This document shows positions 41,103 through 50,180 of a stretch of DNA of 60,355 bases, piece by piece; position 1 is the first letter of the stretch, and every line of letters starts with the position of its first letter. The translations under genes were made by a program, and so were the position numbers. The notes below the pieces were generated by a model, which saw only the letters and a list, made by a program, of their open reading frames with translations, had not been told where the DNA came from and ran no database searches. This DNA comes from UBA7960 sp964348755 (GTDB taxonomy: Bacteria; Bacteroidota; Bacteroidia; Bacteroidales; UBA7960), in assembly GCA_964348755.1 (NCBI GenBank), contig CAYGDW010000012.1, positions 1 through 60,355 of the forward strand, given 5' to 3'.

Positions 41103-41768
41103 CTAATAAAAGAAAAGAAAATAAACGGGAATTATGCTGAACCCCAAGCTGATGGTCAGGGCGTACAGGGTGCCAATAATTTTTACAACCCCAAAATATT
41201 TGGCGTGGTTCAATCCAAGTGTTTGAAAGGCCGACTGAAAGGCATGGTTAAGGTGGAAACCTAAAAAAACAAAGGAAACAAGGTAAACCAGAGAGTAAAG
41301 GGGGTTTTGAAACTTCACCACTGCCATTGAAAAGAAATCGTACTGGTCGGCAACATTATTGGGCAGGGGAGCCCAACCCAGCTTTATAAAAAAGAAACTG
41401 TTGAGGTGAATAATCAAAAATGCAAGAATGATAAGGCCGGTATGAATCATGAATTTCGAAAAGTAAGAAGTTTCAGAACTCTGGGCTACATGGTATTTTA
41501 CCGGCCTTGCCCGGCTGTTGTTTATCCATACTATAATCCCAAATAATATATGAATGATAAAGCCGGCAAAAAGAACATACTCCATAATTTTGATCAAGGG
41601 GTTTGAGCTTAGAAATGCCACCGCCTGCTTAAACGATTCTCCATCGCCTTTTAGCATCAATAGATTGGTAAACAGGTGAAAGCACAGGAACAACATCAGA
41701 AACAGACCTGCCAACGACACAATGTATTTGTGGCTTAGTGAAGAAAACTTTGGTTTTGGTGACTTCAT
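41103..41768 (-). CDS. sdhC: Succinate dehydrogenase/fumarate reductase cytochrome b subunit
   Basis: 221 residues from ATG 41768; an ATG 19 codons upstream (41825) also lies in frame but adds an atypical extension. About five membrane helices, starting with YIVSLAGLFLMLFLCFHLFTNL, with histidines (H in FHLFTNLL, IHILFGI, MIHTGLI, IHLNS, FHLNHAF) placed to bind two haems, as in the single-subunit di-haem type. It anchors SdhAB and exchanges electrons with quinone. Confidence 0.94.
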   Translation of the reverse strand: MKSPKPKFSSLSHKYIVSLAGLFLMLFLCFHLFTNLLMLKGDGESFKQAVAFLSSNPLIKIMEYVLFAGFIIHILFGIIVWINNSRARPVKYHVAQSSETSYFSKFMIHTGLIILAFLIIHLNSFFFIKLGWAPLPNNVADQYDFFSMAVVKFQNPLYSLVYLVSFVFLGFHLNHAFQSAFQTLGLNHAKYFGVVKIIGTLYALTISLGFSIIPVYFLFFY

Positions 41769-42073
41769 GAGGTGTGTTTTTAATTCAGAAACATTGAAAG
41801 CATTTTTGATTCCGGGGAAAGGCACTAGTCTATGCTGAATCTATTCGGGTTGTCAAATAATTTTAAAAACTACCTTCTTTTCAGTTAAAAAATTAGTTTA
41901 TTTGTAATGACGCAAATTCGAAAAGATTGTGCATGGCAAAAAAATGCTTGTGCCTAATTCTTTTCGGAAACAAATGTAGATTATGCGGGCATTTTTTACA
42001 AACAATCTGCTTATTTGTAATCTTTTTAAATAACAACATACCTGTAGTTTAACACCAATAATAACCCCTCAGC
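41769..42073. other. Divergent intergenic region between sdhC and pepP
   Basis: No gene seen. The sdh promoter is at 41971-42002 (minus). On plus, no clean promoter for the peptidase gene is visible. If transcription starts just below 41971, the sdh leader is near 200 bases long; no riboswitch was recognised in it. Confidence 0.6.
41971..42002 (-). promoter_or_regulatory. Consensus Bacteroidota promoter of sdhCAB
   Basis: On the minus strand: TTTG (41999-42002), 20-base spacer, TACATTTG (41971-41978), a full match to the -33/-7 consensus and the same -7 octamer as the tRNA/rpsT promoter. Confidence 0.8.
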
Positions 42074-43363
42074 ATGAAGTACCTGCCTTTAGACAGTCAA
42101 TTATTTACTGATCACCGAAATAATTTCATAAAGCGAATGGAGCCGGGTTCGGTTGCTTTTTTCCACTCAAACGATGAGCAACCCCGCAGCGCCGATCAGT
42201 TTTTCCCATTTCGTCAGCATCCGGATTTTTTTTATCTCACAGGCATTGACCAGGAAAAAAGCATCCTCATGCTTTTCCCCGACAGCCCAAACCCTGCATT
42301 GCGAGAGGCACTTTTTTTGCTCGAGACCAACGAACACATTTCCATTTGGGAGGGCCACAAATACACCCGGGAGGAAGCTACTGCGGTTTCGGGCATAGAG
42401 TCGGTGCTATGGCTGCCGGCATTCGAAGCCATGATGAAGGAAGCTATGCTTTATGCCAACAACGTGTATGTAAACACTCTCGAAAACCCACGCTACCCGG
42501 GCGAACACCATTACCGAAGCATTCGGTTTGCGCGCGGGCTAAAGGAAAACTACCCCATGCACAACTACCGAAGGGCAACACCCATTGTTACTTCACTTAG
42601 GCTAATTAAATCGCCTGCCGAAATTGAAATTATTCAAAAGGCTATCGATATTACTACGGGGGCTTATTTAAGGGTGCTGAAATTTGTGAAACCTGGAGTT
42701 GCCGAGTATGAAATTGAAGCCGAGGTAGTGCACGAATATATTCGAAACCGCGCCACCGGGCATTCGTTTTACCCTATTGTGGCTTCGGGCGCCAATGCCT
42801 GCGTGCTGCACTACGTTTCGAACAATCAGGTTTGCCGCAATGGCGATCTATTGCTGCTGGATAGCGGGGCCGAATATGCCAATTATGCCGGCGATATGAC
42901 CCGTACTTTCCCCGTAAACGGTCGCTTTTCGCCCCGGCAGAAAGAAATTTATAACGCCTGCCTTCGGGTAATGAAAGAGGCACGTAAAATGCTAATGGCT
43001 GGCACCAATATCGATTCCTACCATAAAGAGGTAATGAAGATTATGGAAAGCGAACTGCTCGGACTTGGACTTATTACCCGCCGCGATATTGAAAAACAAG
43101 ATCCGGCAAACCCCGCACTGAAAAAATATTTTCCCCACGGAACCTCGCATTTTATGGGGCTCGATGTGCACGACGAAGGACACCGGTTTGAAACCTTCAA
43201 ACCCGGAATGCTCCTTTCGTGCGAGCCAGGTATATATATCAAAGAAGAAGGAATCGGCATTCGTATCGAAAACAACGTACTTATTGCCGAAAACGGCCCA
43301 AAAGACCTTACAGCAAATGTGCCCGTTGAAGTGGAAGAGATCGAGGAGATTATGAACAGCTAA
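42074..43363 (+). CDS. pepP: Aminopeptidase P family (Xaa-Pro) metallopeptidase 1
   Basis: 429 residues, M24B. It removes an N-terminal residue followed by proline. After an N-terminal domain (MKYLPLDSQLFTDHRNNFIK) the pita-bread domain has the two-metal ligands: Asp in LLLLDSGAEYANYAGDMTRT, His in HGTSHFMGLDVHD, Glu in LLSCEPGIYI and Glu in GIRIENNVL. No signal peptide, so cytoplasmic. A second family member follows 142 bases downstream; the gap between them can form a 14-bp long-range hairpin (43368-43457). Confidence 0.93.
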   Translation: MKYLPLDSQLFTDHRNNFIKRMEPGSVAFFHSNDEQPRSADQFFPFRQHPDFFYLTGIDQEKSILMLFPDSPNPALREALFLLETNEHISIWEGHKYTREEATAVSGIESVLWLPAFEAMMKEAMLYANNVYVNTLENPRYPGEHHYRSIRFARGLKENYPMHNYRRATPIVTSLRLIKSPAEIEIIQKAIDITTGAYLRVLKFVKPGVAEYEIEAEVVHEYIRNRATGHSFYPIVASGANACVLHYVSNNQVCRNGDLLLLDSGAEYANYAGDMTRTFPVNGRFSPRQKEIYNACLRVMKEARKMLMAGTNIDSYHKEVMKIMESELLGLGLITRRDIEKQDPANPALKKYFPHGTSHFMGLDVHDEGHRFETFKPGMLLSCEPGIYIKEEGIGIRIENNVLIAENGPKDLTANVPVEVEEIEEIMNS

Positions 43364-43367
43364 AAAG

Positions 43368-43457
43368 GGTTGTCAGGTTGCCTGCTTGGCGTTAATTAAA
43401 TCAACATTTACATCAATAACAACCAGGACAACACTTCAACCTCGCAACCTGATAACC
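43368..43457 (+). repeat. Long-range inverted repeat between the two aminopeptidase genes
   Basis: Arms 43368-43381 and 43444-43457 pair over 14 bases with one G-U, loop 62 bases. Could be a repeat remnant or a processing site in a two-gene transcript. Confidence 0.4.
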
Positions 43458-43505
43458 AGAAAACTACTTTAACAACTATTAAACAATCACTAAATTTTAA
43501 ATATC

Positions 43506-44888
43506 ATGTTTGAAACAAAAACTTACGTAAACCGCCGGAAGAAACTCAGGGAAAGCCTCAAGGACGGCCTTGTGCTGATTATGGGCAATGTTGATGTGCC
43601 CATGAATTATGCAGCCAACACATACCATTTCAGGCAAGACAGCAATTTCCTGTATTTTTTTGGCATCAATCATCAAGGCATGGCAGGGGTTGTGGATATT
43701 GACAATGACATTGAGTACCTTTTTGGCAACGATGTGTCGTTGGAAAGCATAATTTGGATGGGGCCGCAGCCCTTGGTAAAAGACAAGGCTTCCCGGATAG
43801 GGGTAGCCAACAGCATGCCATTTGGCGAACTGGCGGGTTTTTTGAAAAACGCGCAAAAGGGCCGCAAGATTCATTTTTTGCCGCCTTACAGAGCCGAGAA
43901 TAAAATACTAATGGAAAAACTGTTAGGAATACCCATTGACCAGCTTAAGGCCGAAGCTTCGGTTGAGCTTATAAAGGCGGTTGTAGCTTTGCGCGAAATT
44001 AAGGAGCATGAAGAGGTTGCCGAAATTGAAAATGCCATTGATACAGCCTGGATTATGCATACCACCGCCATGAAAATGGCAAAGCCTGGTGTATATGAGC
44101 GCGAAATTGCCGGAGTAGTCGAAGGCATTGCATTGGGGGCCGGAGGTACACTCTCTTTTCCGCTAATTCTGAGCAAGCATGGCGAAACACTTCACAACCA
44201 CGACCATAGTAATAAACTTAAGGCCGGCGACCTCTTACTTATCGATGGTGGATGTGAAACCCCCATGTGCTATTGCAGCGACCATACCCGAACCGTACCC
44301 GTAGGAGGAAAATTTAGCCAGCAGCAAAAAGAGATTTATGAAATTGTGCTGCAGGCCAATATCAATGCCATTGAAGCCATTAGGCCCGGCCTTACTTTTA
44401 AAAGCATACATATGCTGGCCATAAAAACTATTGGAGAGGGTCTTAAAAATCTTGGCCTGATGAAAGGCAATATTGACCAGGCCATTGAGCAGGCTGCCAC
44501 AGCCCTGTTTATGCCTCACGGATTAGGTCACATGCTTGGGCTCGATGTGCACGATATGGAAGACCTTGGCGAAAACTTTGTTGGATACGACGACGAGGTG
44601 AAGCGTTCAGACCTGTTCGGAACAGCTTACCTGAGGCTTGGCAAAAGGCTCAAACCCGGATTTGTGCTCACCGTTGAGCCTGGCATATACTTTATTCCTG
44701 AGCTAATAGAAAAATGGAAAAAAGAAAGAAAGTTTACCGAATTCATTAATTACGACAAAGTAATAGAGTACATTGGCTTTGGAGGAATACGCATTGAAGA
44801 CGATGTGCTTGTAACCGAAAACGGCCACAGGGTGCTCGGTAAACCCATACCCAAAACCGTGGCCGAAATTGAAGCCATAATGGCCTGA
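43506..44888 (+). CDS. Aminopeptidase P family metallopeptidase 2
   Basis: 460 residues, M24B, clearly diverged from the preceding gene. Metal ligands are in LLLIDGGCETPMCYCSDHTRT, MPHGLGHMLGLDVHDMED, VLTVEPGIYF and GGIRIEDDVLV. The C-P-M-C-Y-C-S-D segment carries three cysteines near the metal site, which copy 1 lacks. No signal peptide. Together with copy 1 and the C69 dipeptidase this makes a peptide-degradation neighbourhood; a substrate split between the two copies (dipeptides versus longer peptides) is inference. Confidence 0.92.
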   Translation: MFETKTYVNRRKKLRESLKDGLVLIMGNVDVPMNYAANTYHFRQDSNFLYFFGINHQGMAGVVDIDNDIEYLFGNDVSLESIIWMGPQPLVKDKASRIGVANSMPFGELAGFLKNAQKGRKIHFLPPYRAENKILMEKLLGIPIDQLKAEASVELIKAVVALREIKEHEEVAEIENAIDTAWIMHTTAMKMAKPGVYEREIAGVVEGIALGAGGTLSFPLILSKHGETLHNHDHSNKLKAGDLLLIDGGCETPMCYCSDHTRTVPVGGKFSQQQKEIYEIVLQANINAIEAIRPGLTFKSIHMLAIKTIGEGLKNLGLMKGNIDQAIEQAATALFMPHGLGHMLGLDVHDMEDLGENFVGYDDEVKRSDLFGTAYLRLGKRLKPGFVLTVEPGIYFIPELIEKWKKERKFTEFINYDKVIEYIGFGGIRIEDDVLVTENGHRVLGKPIPKTVAEIEAIMA

Positions 44889-44915
44889 ATTTGTGCAGGG
44901 TAATAATAAAGAACA

Positions 44916-45038
44916 AGAGGGTGTCCAAAAAAATCTTTAGAATGTGTTGATTACTCTGTGATGCTCTGTGCAACAGCAAATTAAAAACTTAACAGAGACC
45001 CTCGCTGAGTTCCACAGTTGACTTTTCAGACACCCTCT
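44916..45038. repeat. MITE-like element with 10-bp terminal inverted repeats
   Basis: agagggtgtc at 44916-44925 and its complement at 45029-45038, with further near-matches outside and inside the arms. The interior has the ctctgtgatgctctgtgc tract often seen in intergenic Bacteroidota repeats. No gene lies in 44889-45127. Confidence 0.55.
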
Positions 45039-45127
45039 TTGTTTTTCTGAGGGAGCAGGGGAGGTAGGCGCACCTTAACTTAATGGTGCAACAATTTGGT
45101 AATATGTAACGTATGTTCTGCTTAAGA

Positions 45128-45370
45128 TTATTTTAAAAGCAATTCGGCTTTTTTAAGTCTGAGTTTTTGAGGACCACCCTCGCAAACCCGGAGGCAAACA
45201 ATCTTATGCTTTTGGCACCAGTCATCAAAACTGATATTTGATTTGCCGTTTTCTCTGAAGTCATTCATCAGGTGATCCTCCATGCAAACCAAGTCTTCCC
45301 TGCTATTCAGCAGTTTCAGGATAATGTCTTTGTAGGTCATCTTTGTAATATAAAAATTGGCATTGACCAC
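45128..45370 (-). CDS. Small hypothetical protein
   Basis: 80 residues if started at GTG 45370, four bases after the upstream stop; ATG 45340 gives 70. Basic and acidic stretches with four cysteines (LVCMEDHL, DDWCQKHKIVCLRVCEGG). No family recognised. It is the second gene of a two-gene unit with 45375-45581. The arrangement and small size suggest a paired function, but nothing identifies it as toxin-antitoxin. Confidence 0.5.
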   Translation of the reverse strand: MVNANFYITKMTYKDIILKLLNSREDLVCMEDHLMNDFRENGKSNISFDDWCQKHKIVCLRVCEGGPQKLRLKKAELLLK

Positions 45371-45374
45371 CTTA

Positions 45375-45581
45375 CTAATCCCTTGTAATTTGCATAGCCG
45401 ACAACTGCCGCTTTATCTCCTTGTAGCTTCTGATTAAGCGCGAAATCAATTCGCATTCGCGCGTGTTCAGTAAATAGATTACATCTTTGTTTTTTTCAAG
45501 ATCTTCCAAGTACTTCAACTCTTTGTCGGACAACATTTCAATTCTCTTTTTAGGGTTTGTCTTTTTTTGGGGAGATTTCAT
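45375..45581 (-). CDS. Small hypothetical protein
   Basis: 68 residues, charged and helical (KKRIEMLSDKELKYLEDLEK, ECELISRLIRSYKEIKRQL), no cysteine pair, no membrane segment. No family recognised. First gene of the pair with 45128-45370. A promoter candidate lies 142 bases upstream at 45723-45754. Real-gene status is supported by the good promoter, sensible amino acid use and tight spacing to its partner. Confidence 0.5.
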   Translation of the reverse strand: MKSPQKKTNPKKRIEMLSDKELKYLEDLEKNKDVIYLLNTRECELISRLIRSYKEIKRQLSAMQITRD

Positions 45582-45722
45582 GATTTTTTTTTGATGTTTT
45601 TGTTATCAGCACCGGACTAAGCCTGGGAGGGTTACCGGATTGCTGCAAACAGCTTCATCGTTTTTTACGAAAGTATAAGTTGTTGCATGCAATCTTCGCT
45701 TTAATTAGTAATTGAACTGAAA

Positions 45723-45754
45723 CAAATATACAGTCCGCCAATTAGGGGGCCAAT
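45723..45754 (-). promoter_or_regulatory. Promoter candidate for the small two-gene unit
   Basis: On the minus strand: ATTG (45751-45754), 20-base spacer, TATATTTG (45723-45730). The stretch 45582-45722 between it and the gene shows no clear element. Confidence 0.5.
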
Positions 45755-45862
45755 ACGGTATTTACCTTAAATAAGCAGGTGAAATACGTGGTTTTTTGCC
45801 CTTGCAAATAACCCGTTTAGGTGCTTTTGGGTAAAATCTGAAACGAAACTGGAGGTGGTTTA

Positions 45863-47584
45863 TTAAAAAAAAGGTTGCGGTACTGCCTCAATCAGCACTT
45901 TTGTATAATGTTGTTTTGGGTTTTGAATTAAGGCGTCGGCTTCGTCCATTTCTACCATTTTACCGTTTTTCATAACCATAATTCGATCGGCCATGTATTT
46001 TACCACCGAAAGGTCGTGCGAAATAAAAATGTAGGTCAGGCCAAAATTTTCTTTTAACTCGTTGAGCAGGTTAAGAACTTGTGCCTGTACCGACACATCG
46101 AGAGCCGATACGGCCTCATCGCAAATGATAAATTCGGGTTCGAGGGCCAGAGCCCGTGCGATGGCTACCCGTTGGCGCTGTCCGCCCGAAAATTCGTGCG
46201 GATACCGGTTAAAATGTTTTTCTTCCAGACCAACCTTTTCGAGAATTTCAATTGTTTTGGCCTTTCGTTGCTGGTGGTTTCCATACAAACCATGCACCTG
46301 CATAGGTTCCATTATTGCTTTTCCAATGGCCAGGCCCGGAGTCAGCGAGGAGTATGGATCCTGGAAAATAATTTGCATACGCCTGCGAAATTTTTGTAGC
46401 TCTGCCTGGGTTAGGGCCGACAGGTCTTTACCTTTGTAAAAGACTTTTCCGGCCGTAGGCTCCACCAGCCGCATAATGCTTCGACCAAGGGTGGTTTTTC
46501 CGCAGCCCGACTCGCCTACCAGTCCTAAGGTTTCGCCCTCATACACGCTGAAGCTGATCTGGTCAACGGCCTGGTGGTGCTTAAGGGGCTTGCCCAAAAG
46601 GCTTCGACGGGTTACAAAAGCTGTGCTTAGTTGGGTTACTTCGAGCAAGGGTTCTTTGGAGTAAATTTTCTGGTGCCGGCCCTGGCGGTTTGCGACTGGC
46701 TCAGTAGCGACACCGGGAAAATACTGGCCGGCATTCAGAAAATCGTCAACCACGGGCAAGCGCAAAGGGCGTGTAGCGGTGCCGGGGCGGCATGAAATGA
46801 GCGCCGCAGTATAAGGATGGATGGGATTTCTGAAAATACATTCAACCGGCCCTTGTTCAACGACTTCCCCCTTTAGCATTACTACTGCCTTACTAGCAAT
46901 GCTGGCCACCACACCCAGGTCGTGGGTAATAAAAATAATTGACATTCCATGGCTTTGCTGTAACTGCCCCATAAGCTCAAGAATGCTTTTTTGCACCGTT
47001 ACATCAAGGGCCGTGGTTGGCTCATCGGCAATAAGCAGGCTTGGGTTGCAGGCCATGGCCATTGCAATCATTACCCGTTGTCGCTGGCCACCCGAAAGTT
47101 GATGGGGGTATGCCTTCAGAACCCTTTCGGGATCAGGCAGCCTTACTTCTTCAAAAAGTTTTAGCGCCCTTTTCCTGGCATCGGCACTAGTGGCCAGCTT
47201 GTACCAGAGCAGCATTTCTTGGGTCTGCTCCCCGCAGCGCTTCACGGGGTTGAGCGAGGTCATGGGCTCCTGAAAAATCATACCCAGGTAGCGCCCTCTA
47301 ATTTTTTGCAGGGCTTGTTCGCTAAGGCTTAGCAGGTCGGTTGGGCCTAAATCAGGATGGTCAAACCAAATGTGGCCAGAAGTAATTTTTGCCGACGATT
47401 TGCTCAATAGCCCCATTATGGCAAGGGCCGTAACGGACTTGCCTGAACCCGACTCACCAACAAGGCCCAGTGTTTGCCCGGCCATAAGATCGAAGCTCAC
47501 ATGGTCAACAGCCCTTACAATGCCCTGATCGGTAAAAAATTCTACCGAAAGGTTTTCTACCTTAAGTAATGGTTTTGGAAGCAT
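45863..47584 (-). CDS. Fused oligopeptide ABC transporter ATPase (DppD-DppF type)
   Basis: 573 residues containing two complete ABC domains. Walker A motifs are GESGSGKS and GESGCGKT, signatures LSGGQRQRV and FSGGQRQRV, Walker B IADEPTTALDV and ICDEAVSALDV. After each domain is the oligopeptide-type C-terminal region, with HPYTAALISCRPG in the first. It would power uptake of di- or oligopeptides, or nickel; permease and binding-protein genes are not in the window. The second Walker B has D-E-A, a common variant. It starts 36 bases after the C69 dipeptidase on the same strand, so they are probably co-transcribed. Confidence 0.92.
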   Translation of the reverse strand: MLPKPLLKVENLSVEFFTDQGIVRAVDHVSFDLMAGQTLGLVGESGSGKSVTALAIMGLLSKSSAKITSGHIWFDHPDLGPTDLLSLSEQALQKIRGRYLGMIFQEPMTSLNPVKRCGEQTQEMLLWYKLATSADARKRALKLFEEVRLPDPERVLKAYPHQLSGGQRQRVMIAMAMACNPSLLIADEPTTALDVTVQKSILELMGQLQQSHGMSIIFITHDLGVVASIASKAVVMLKGEVVEQGPVECIFRNPIHPYTAALISCRPGTATRPLRLPVVDDFLNAGQYFPGVATEPVANRQGRHQKIYSKEPLLEVTQLSTAFVTRRSLLGKPLKHHQAVDQISFSVYEGETLGLVGESGCGKTTLGRSIMRLVEPTAGKVFYKGKDLSALTQAELQKFRRRMQIIFQDPYSSLTPGLAIGKAIMEPMQVHGLYGNHQQRKAKTIEILEKVGLEEKHFNRYPHEFSGGQRQRVAIARALALEPEFIICDEAVSALDVSVQAQVLNLLNELKENFGLTYIFISHDLSVVKYMADRIMVMKNGKMVEMDEADALIQNPKQHYTKVLIEAVPQPFF

Positions 47585-47620
47585 CAGAATAATTCTGGGG
47601 CAAACCTAAAAAACAAATTG

Positions 47621-49267
47621 TTAGTGTGTAGGTTCGCCGGGTTTGCGCCATCTCACATCGTAAAATCCGGGGCGGTCTTTAACAGATTGGCGGTTAAACC
47701 ATTCAGGATAACCCACTCCGCGCGGATATGGCCTTACTCCGCCCTTGTCGTTAATGTAGCGGTCGTTGTATTTTGTAAAAAGATAATAACCCAGCTCGCG
47801 CCAGCGATTTACAACAAACTCGGCATTATTTACCGAAAAATCGGTAAGGTAGCTGCGCATTAGCTCAGGGTTGTCTTTTAGAAAAAGGGCTCCCTGGTCA
47901 ACAGCTTTTGTCATGGCCATTGAGCGTTCTTCGAGCTCCTTTTGCTCCTTTTGAATATCAACAATCATGTGGTCGTAAAGACCATAGGCATAGTTTGCAA
48001 CCAGGTTAAAAACCCAAAAGGCCGAGTTCCAGTCGAAGCGGTTTATGTCGCCGGTAGTAAGGCTAACAGGTGCTTTTTCCATTCCCATATATAGCGGCAT
48101 ATAGCAGGTAGAGTAAGTGTCGTCAACGCCATACCACATTATTCCTCCAATTTCGTTTGGCAGCCAGTTGCGGCTTTGCGACACGAAAGAGAATCCGGTT
48201 TGCTGCTGCGAGATGGGTCTTTGGTAAGCATAATCGGCAGGGTCGCCTTCGAGTTTAAAAGTGAGGGGGCGCCAGCGGTATGGTACTCCGTGGGGGCCCG
48301 CGGCCACGCCTTTGGTAAGGTCGTAGGGGGTTCCCTGAAAGTGGTCGCGTACCAGGTCAATCATTCCCTGGAGAGTGATTTTGTTGTCGGGCTTAATAAA
48401 TAGTGGGTAGGCCTCAGCTCCTTCAACACAGCGCCAGAACTCGTCAGAGAAGTTTTGGGAAGGGGCAGCCCTTCGGTATATGCTCCACACGCGGCCTTCG
48501 CAAAACAGCAGCGAGCGGCAGTTGGCAGGGTTATAGGTATCGGCAAAGCTGAAGTCGCGGTCGCGCCCGGTAAACCAGCCCCTTTCGTGGGCAAAACTTA
48601 CCACATCCGGGCTCCACATCCAGTTGTTGGTGTCGCGCCAGTCAATGCGGCGTATGCGCGCCATGTTGGCATGTGCCGCAATATAGCCTTCGGGCACGCG
48701 GGCAGCAACCCATACAGCTCCCTTGCCATACTCGCCCTTGCCTATCAGCTCCAAAATCCAGGCCTCTTCCTTGTCGGCAATCGAAAATGACTCGCCAGTG
48801 CTGGCATAGCCATACTGAGCCACCAGGTCGGTCATAACTTTTATGACTTCGCGGGCAGTTTTTGCTCGCTGAAGGGCGATATACTTCAGGCTTCCATAAT
48901 CAACAATGCCGTTGGGTGTCGAAAGTTCGCTGCGGCCGGTAAAAGTGGTTTCGCCAATGGCTACCTGATGCTCGTTCATGTTGCCAATAACCTTGTAGGT
49001 GTATGGCACCTGGGCTATGCGCCCCAGAAATTTTCCGGTATCCCATTCAATAATGTCAAGTGAGTCGCCAGGGGCATGCTGCATGGCAGGTTTAAAGTAC
49101 AGGGGGTCCATAAACCCCCCGGCATCGGCAAGATAGCTGATCATAACGCTACCATCGGCACTGGCCCCGCGCGAAACGAGCACATTGGTGCAGGCCTGGG
49201 CCGGGCGGTCAAACCCTGGCAACAGGGCCAAAAGTAAAAATACCGTTAGTGGAAGAAATCTGGTCAT
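47621..49267 (-). CDS. Exported peptidase family C69 dipeptidase
   Basis: 548 residues. The signal peptide is MTRFLPLTVFLLLALLPGFD plus a few residues, ending at PAQA; cleavage exposes C26, the N-terminal nucleophile of this Ntn-hydrolase family (CTNVLVSRGASADGSVM). The family stretches VAIGETTFTGR, KEAWILELIGKGEYGKGAVW and GHAN-like AAHANMARI are visible. It cuts dipeptides in the periplasm or outside. It lies ahead of the oligopeptide ABC ATPase, which fits peptide use as nutrient. A TATTTTTG box at 49303-49310 (minus) may be its -7 element, without a clear -33 box. Confidence 0.93.
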   Translation of the reverse strand: MTRFLPLTVFLLLALLPGFDRPAQACTNVLVSRGASADGSVMISYLADAGGFMDPLYFKPAMQHAPGDSLDIIEWDTGKFLGRIAQVPYTYKVIGNMNEHQVAIGETTFTGRSELSTPNGIVDYGSLKYIALQRAKTAREVIKVMTDLVAQYGYASTGESFSIADKEEAWILELIGKGEYGKGAVWVAARVPEGYIAAHANMARIRRIDWRDTNNWMWSPDVVSFAHERGWFTGRDRDFSFADTYNPANCRSLLFCEGRVWSIYRRAAPSQNFSDEFWRCVEGAEAYPLFIKPDNKITLQGMIDLVRDHFQGTPYDLTKGVAAGPHGVPYRWRPLTFKLEGDPADYAYQRPISQQQTGFSFVSQSRNWLPNEIGGIMWYGVDDTYSTCYMPLYMGMEKAPVSLTTGDINRFDWNSAFWVFNLVANYAYGLYDHMIVDIQKEQKELEERSMAMTKAVDQGALFLKDNPELMRSYLTDFSVNNAEFVVNRWRELGYYLFTKYNDRYINDKGGVRPYPRGVGYPEWFNRQSVKDRPGFYDVRWRKPGEPTH

Positions 49268-49373
49268 ATTTTAAAATGGTTATGGTTTTTGTGTTGTGCT
49301 TGCAAAAATAATAGAATTACCAAATCCTACCCGATTTTTGTAAAATAAACAGCTACTGCAAGTTGCAAAAATT

Positions 49374-49402
49374 CTTGCATTTTTGCAGATTCCCTAACTT
49401 TG
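49374..49402 (+). promoter_or_regulatory. Promoter candidate for the lipoprotein gene at 49465
   Basis: CTTG (49374-49377), 17-base spacer, TAACTTTG (49395-49402), one mismatch in the -33 box and a slightly short spacer. Confidence 0.45.
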
Positions 49403-49464
49403 TTTTTCGATTGCGCCCCAAACAGGTATCAATTTCAAAAAGATAAACTCAAAAAATTAAATCG

Positions 49465-50058
49465 ATGTTTAAAAAAGTATTGCCTTTATTAGTTGTATTG
49501 CTAATGGCTGCTGGATGCGGTCAGCGCAGGCAGGTTTCCGAAAGCAATGAAATGGATGCAGAAGTAACGGTCGATGCCAATCAGCAGGCGTTTTTCAACA
49601 ACCTGGCCCGCCTTTGCGGAAAATCTTTTGCCGGTCGCCAGGTTTACATGATTCCTGAAAACGAGAGCTGGAGCCACCTCAACTTTGTAATTCATGTTGC
49701 TGTGTGCGACAATGAAAAGGTACATATACCCTTTCACCTTTCCGAAGACCACTCGCGTACCTGGATGTTTCTTTGGGAAGAAGGCAGGCTACGGTTTCGC
49801 CACGACCACCGCCACCAGAACGGAACCCCTGAAGAGATTACATTGTATGGAGGCTATGCAAGCCGGCGCGGAACACCATTTGTACAGTACTTCCCGGCCG
49901 ACGATTACACTTGCCAGCTAATACCTTATGCCAGCACCAACGAATGGATTGTTGAAATTACAGAGGACTTATCAACCCTCACTTACAAACTTACCCGCAA
50001 TGGCATAATGCGGTTCGAAGCTGTTTTTGACCTGACAAAACCCATAAACACAAACTAA
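49465..50058 (+). CDS. Lipoprotein of unknown function
   Basis: 197 residues. The lipobox LMAAGC makes C18 the lipidated residue. The domain (about 40-195) has strongly conserved-looking segments: HVAVCDNEKVHIPFHLSEDH, RTWMFLWEEGRLRFRHDHRH, TLYGGYASRRGTP, VQYFPADDYT and FEAVFDLTKPI. This matches a widespread group of secreted hypothetical proteins with a His-rich H-D-H-R-H segment that could bind metal; no function is established. It has its own promoter candidate. Confidence 0.75.
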   Translation: MFKKVLPLLVVLLMAAGCGQRRQVSESNEMDAEVTVDANQQAFFNNLARLCGKSFAGRQVYMIPENESWSHLNFVIHVAVCDNEKVHIPFHLSEDHSRTWMFLWEEGRLRFRHDHRHQNGTPEEITLYGGYASRRGTPFVQYFPADDYTCQLIPYASTNEWIVEITEDLSTLTYKLTRNGIMRFEAVFDLTKPINTN

Positions 50059-50180
50059 ATCTCCGGCTTTGGTCTTAAAGGTCGTGTTTCGCTTGTTTTT
50101 GAACCTCCCAGGCTAATGAGGCTCACTTGTTAAAAAATTTTGCAACCCAAAGCAAATTGTATTTTGAGTAACTTTAAAGT

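Noticed and set aside
41769..41970. Riboswitch in the long sdh leader
   Set aside because: No known riboswitch core or strong stem set could be recognised in the AT-rich leader.
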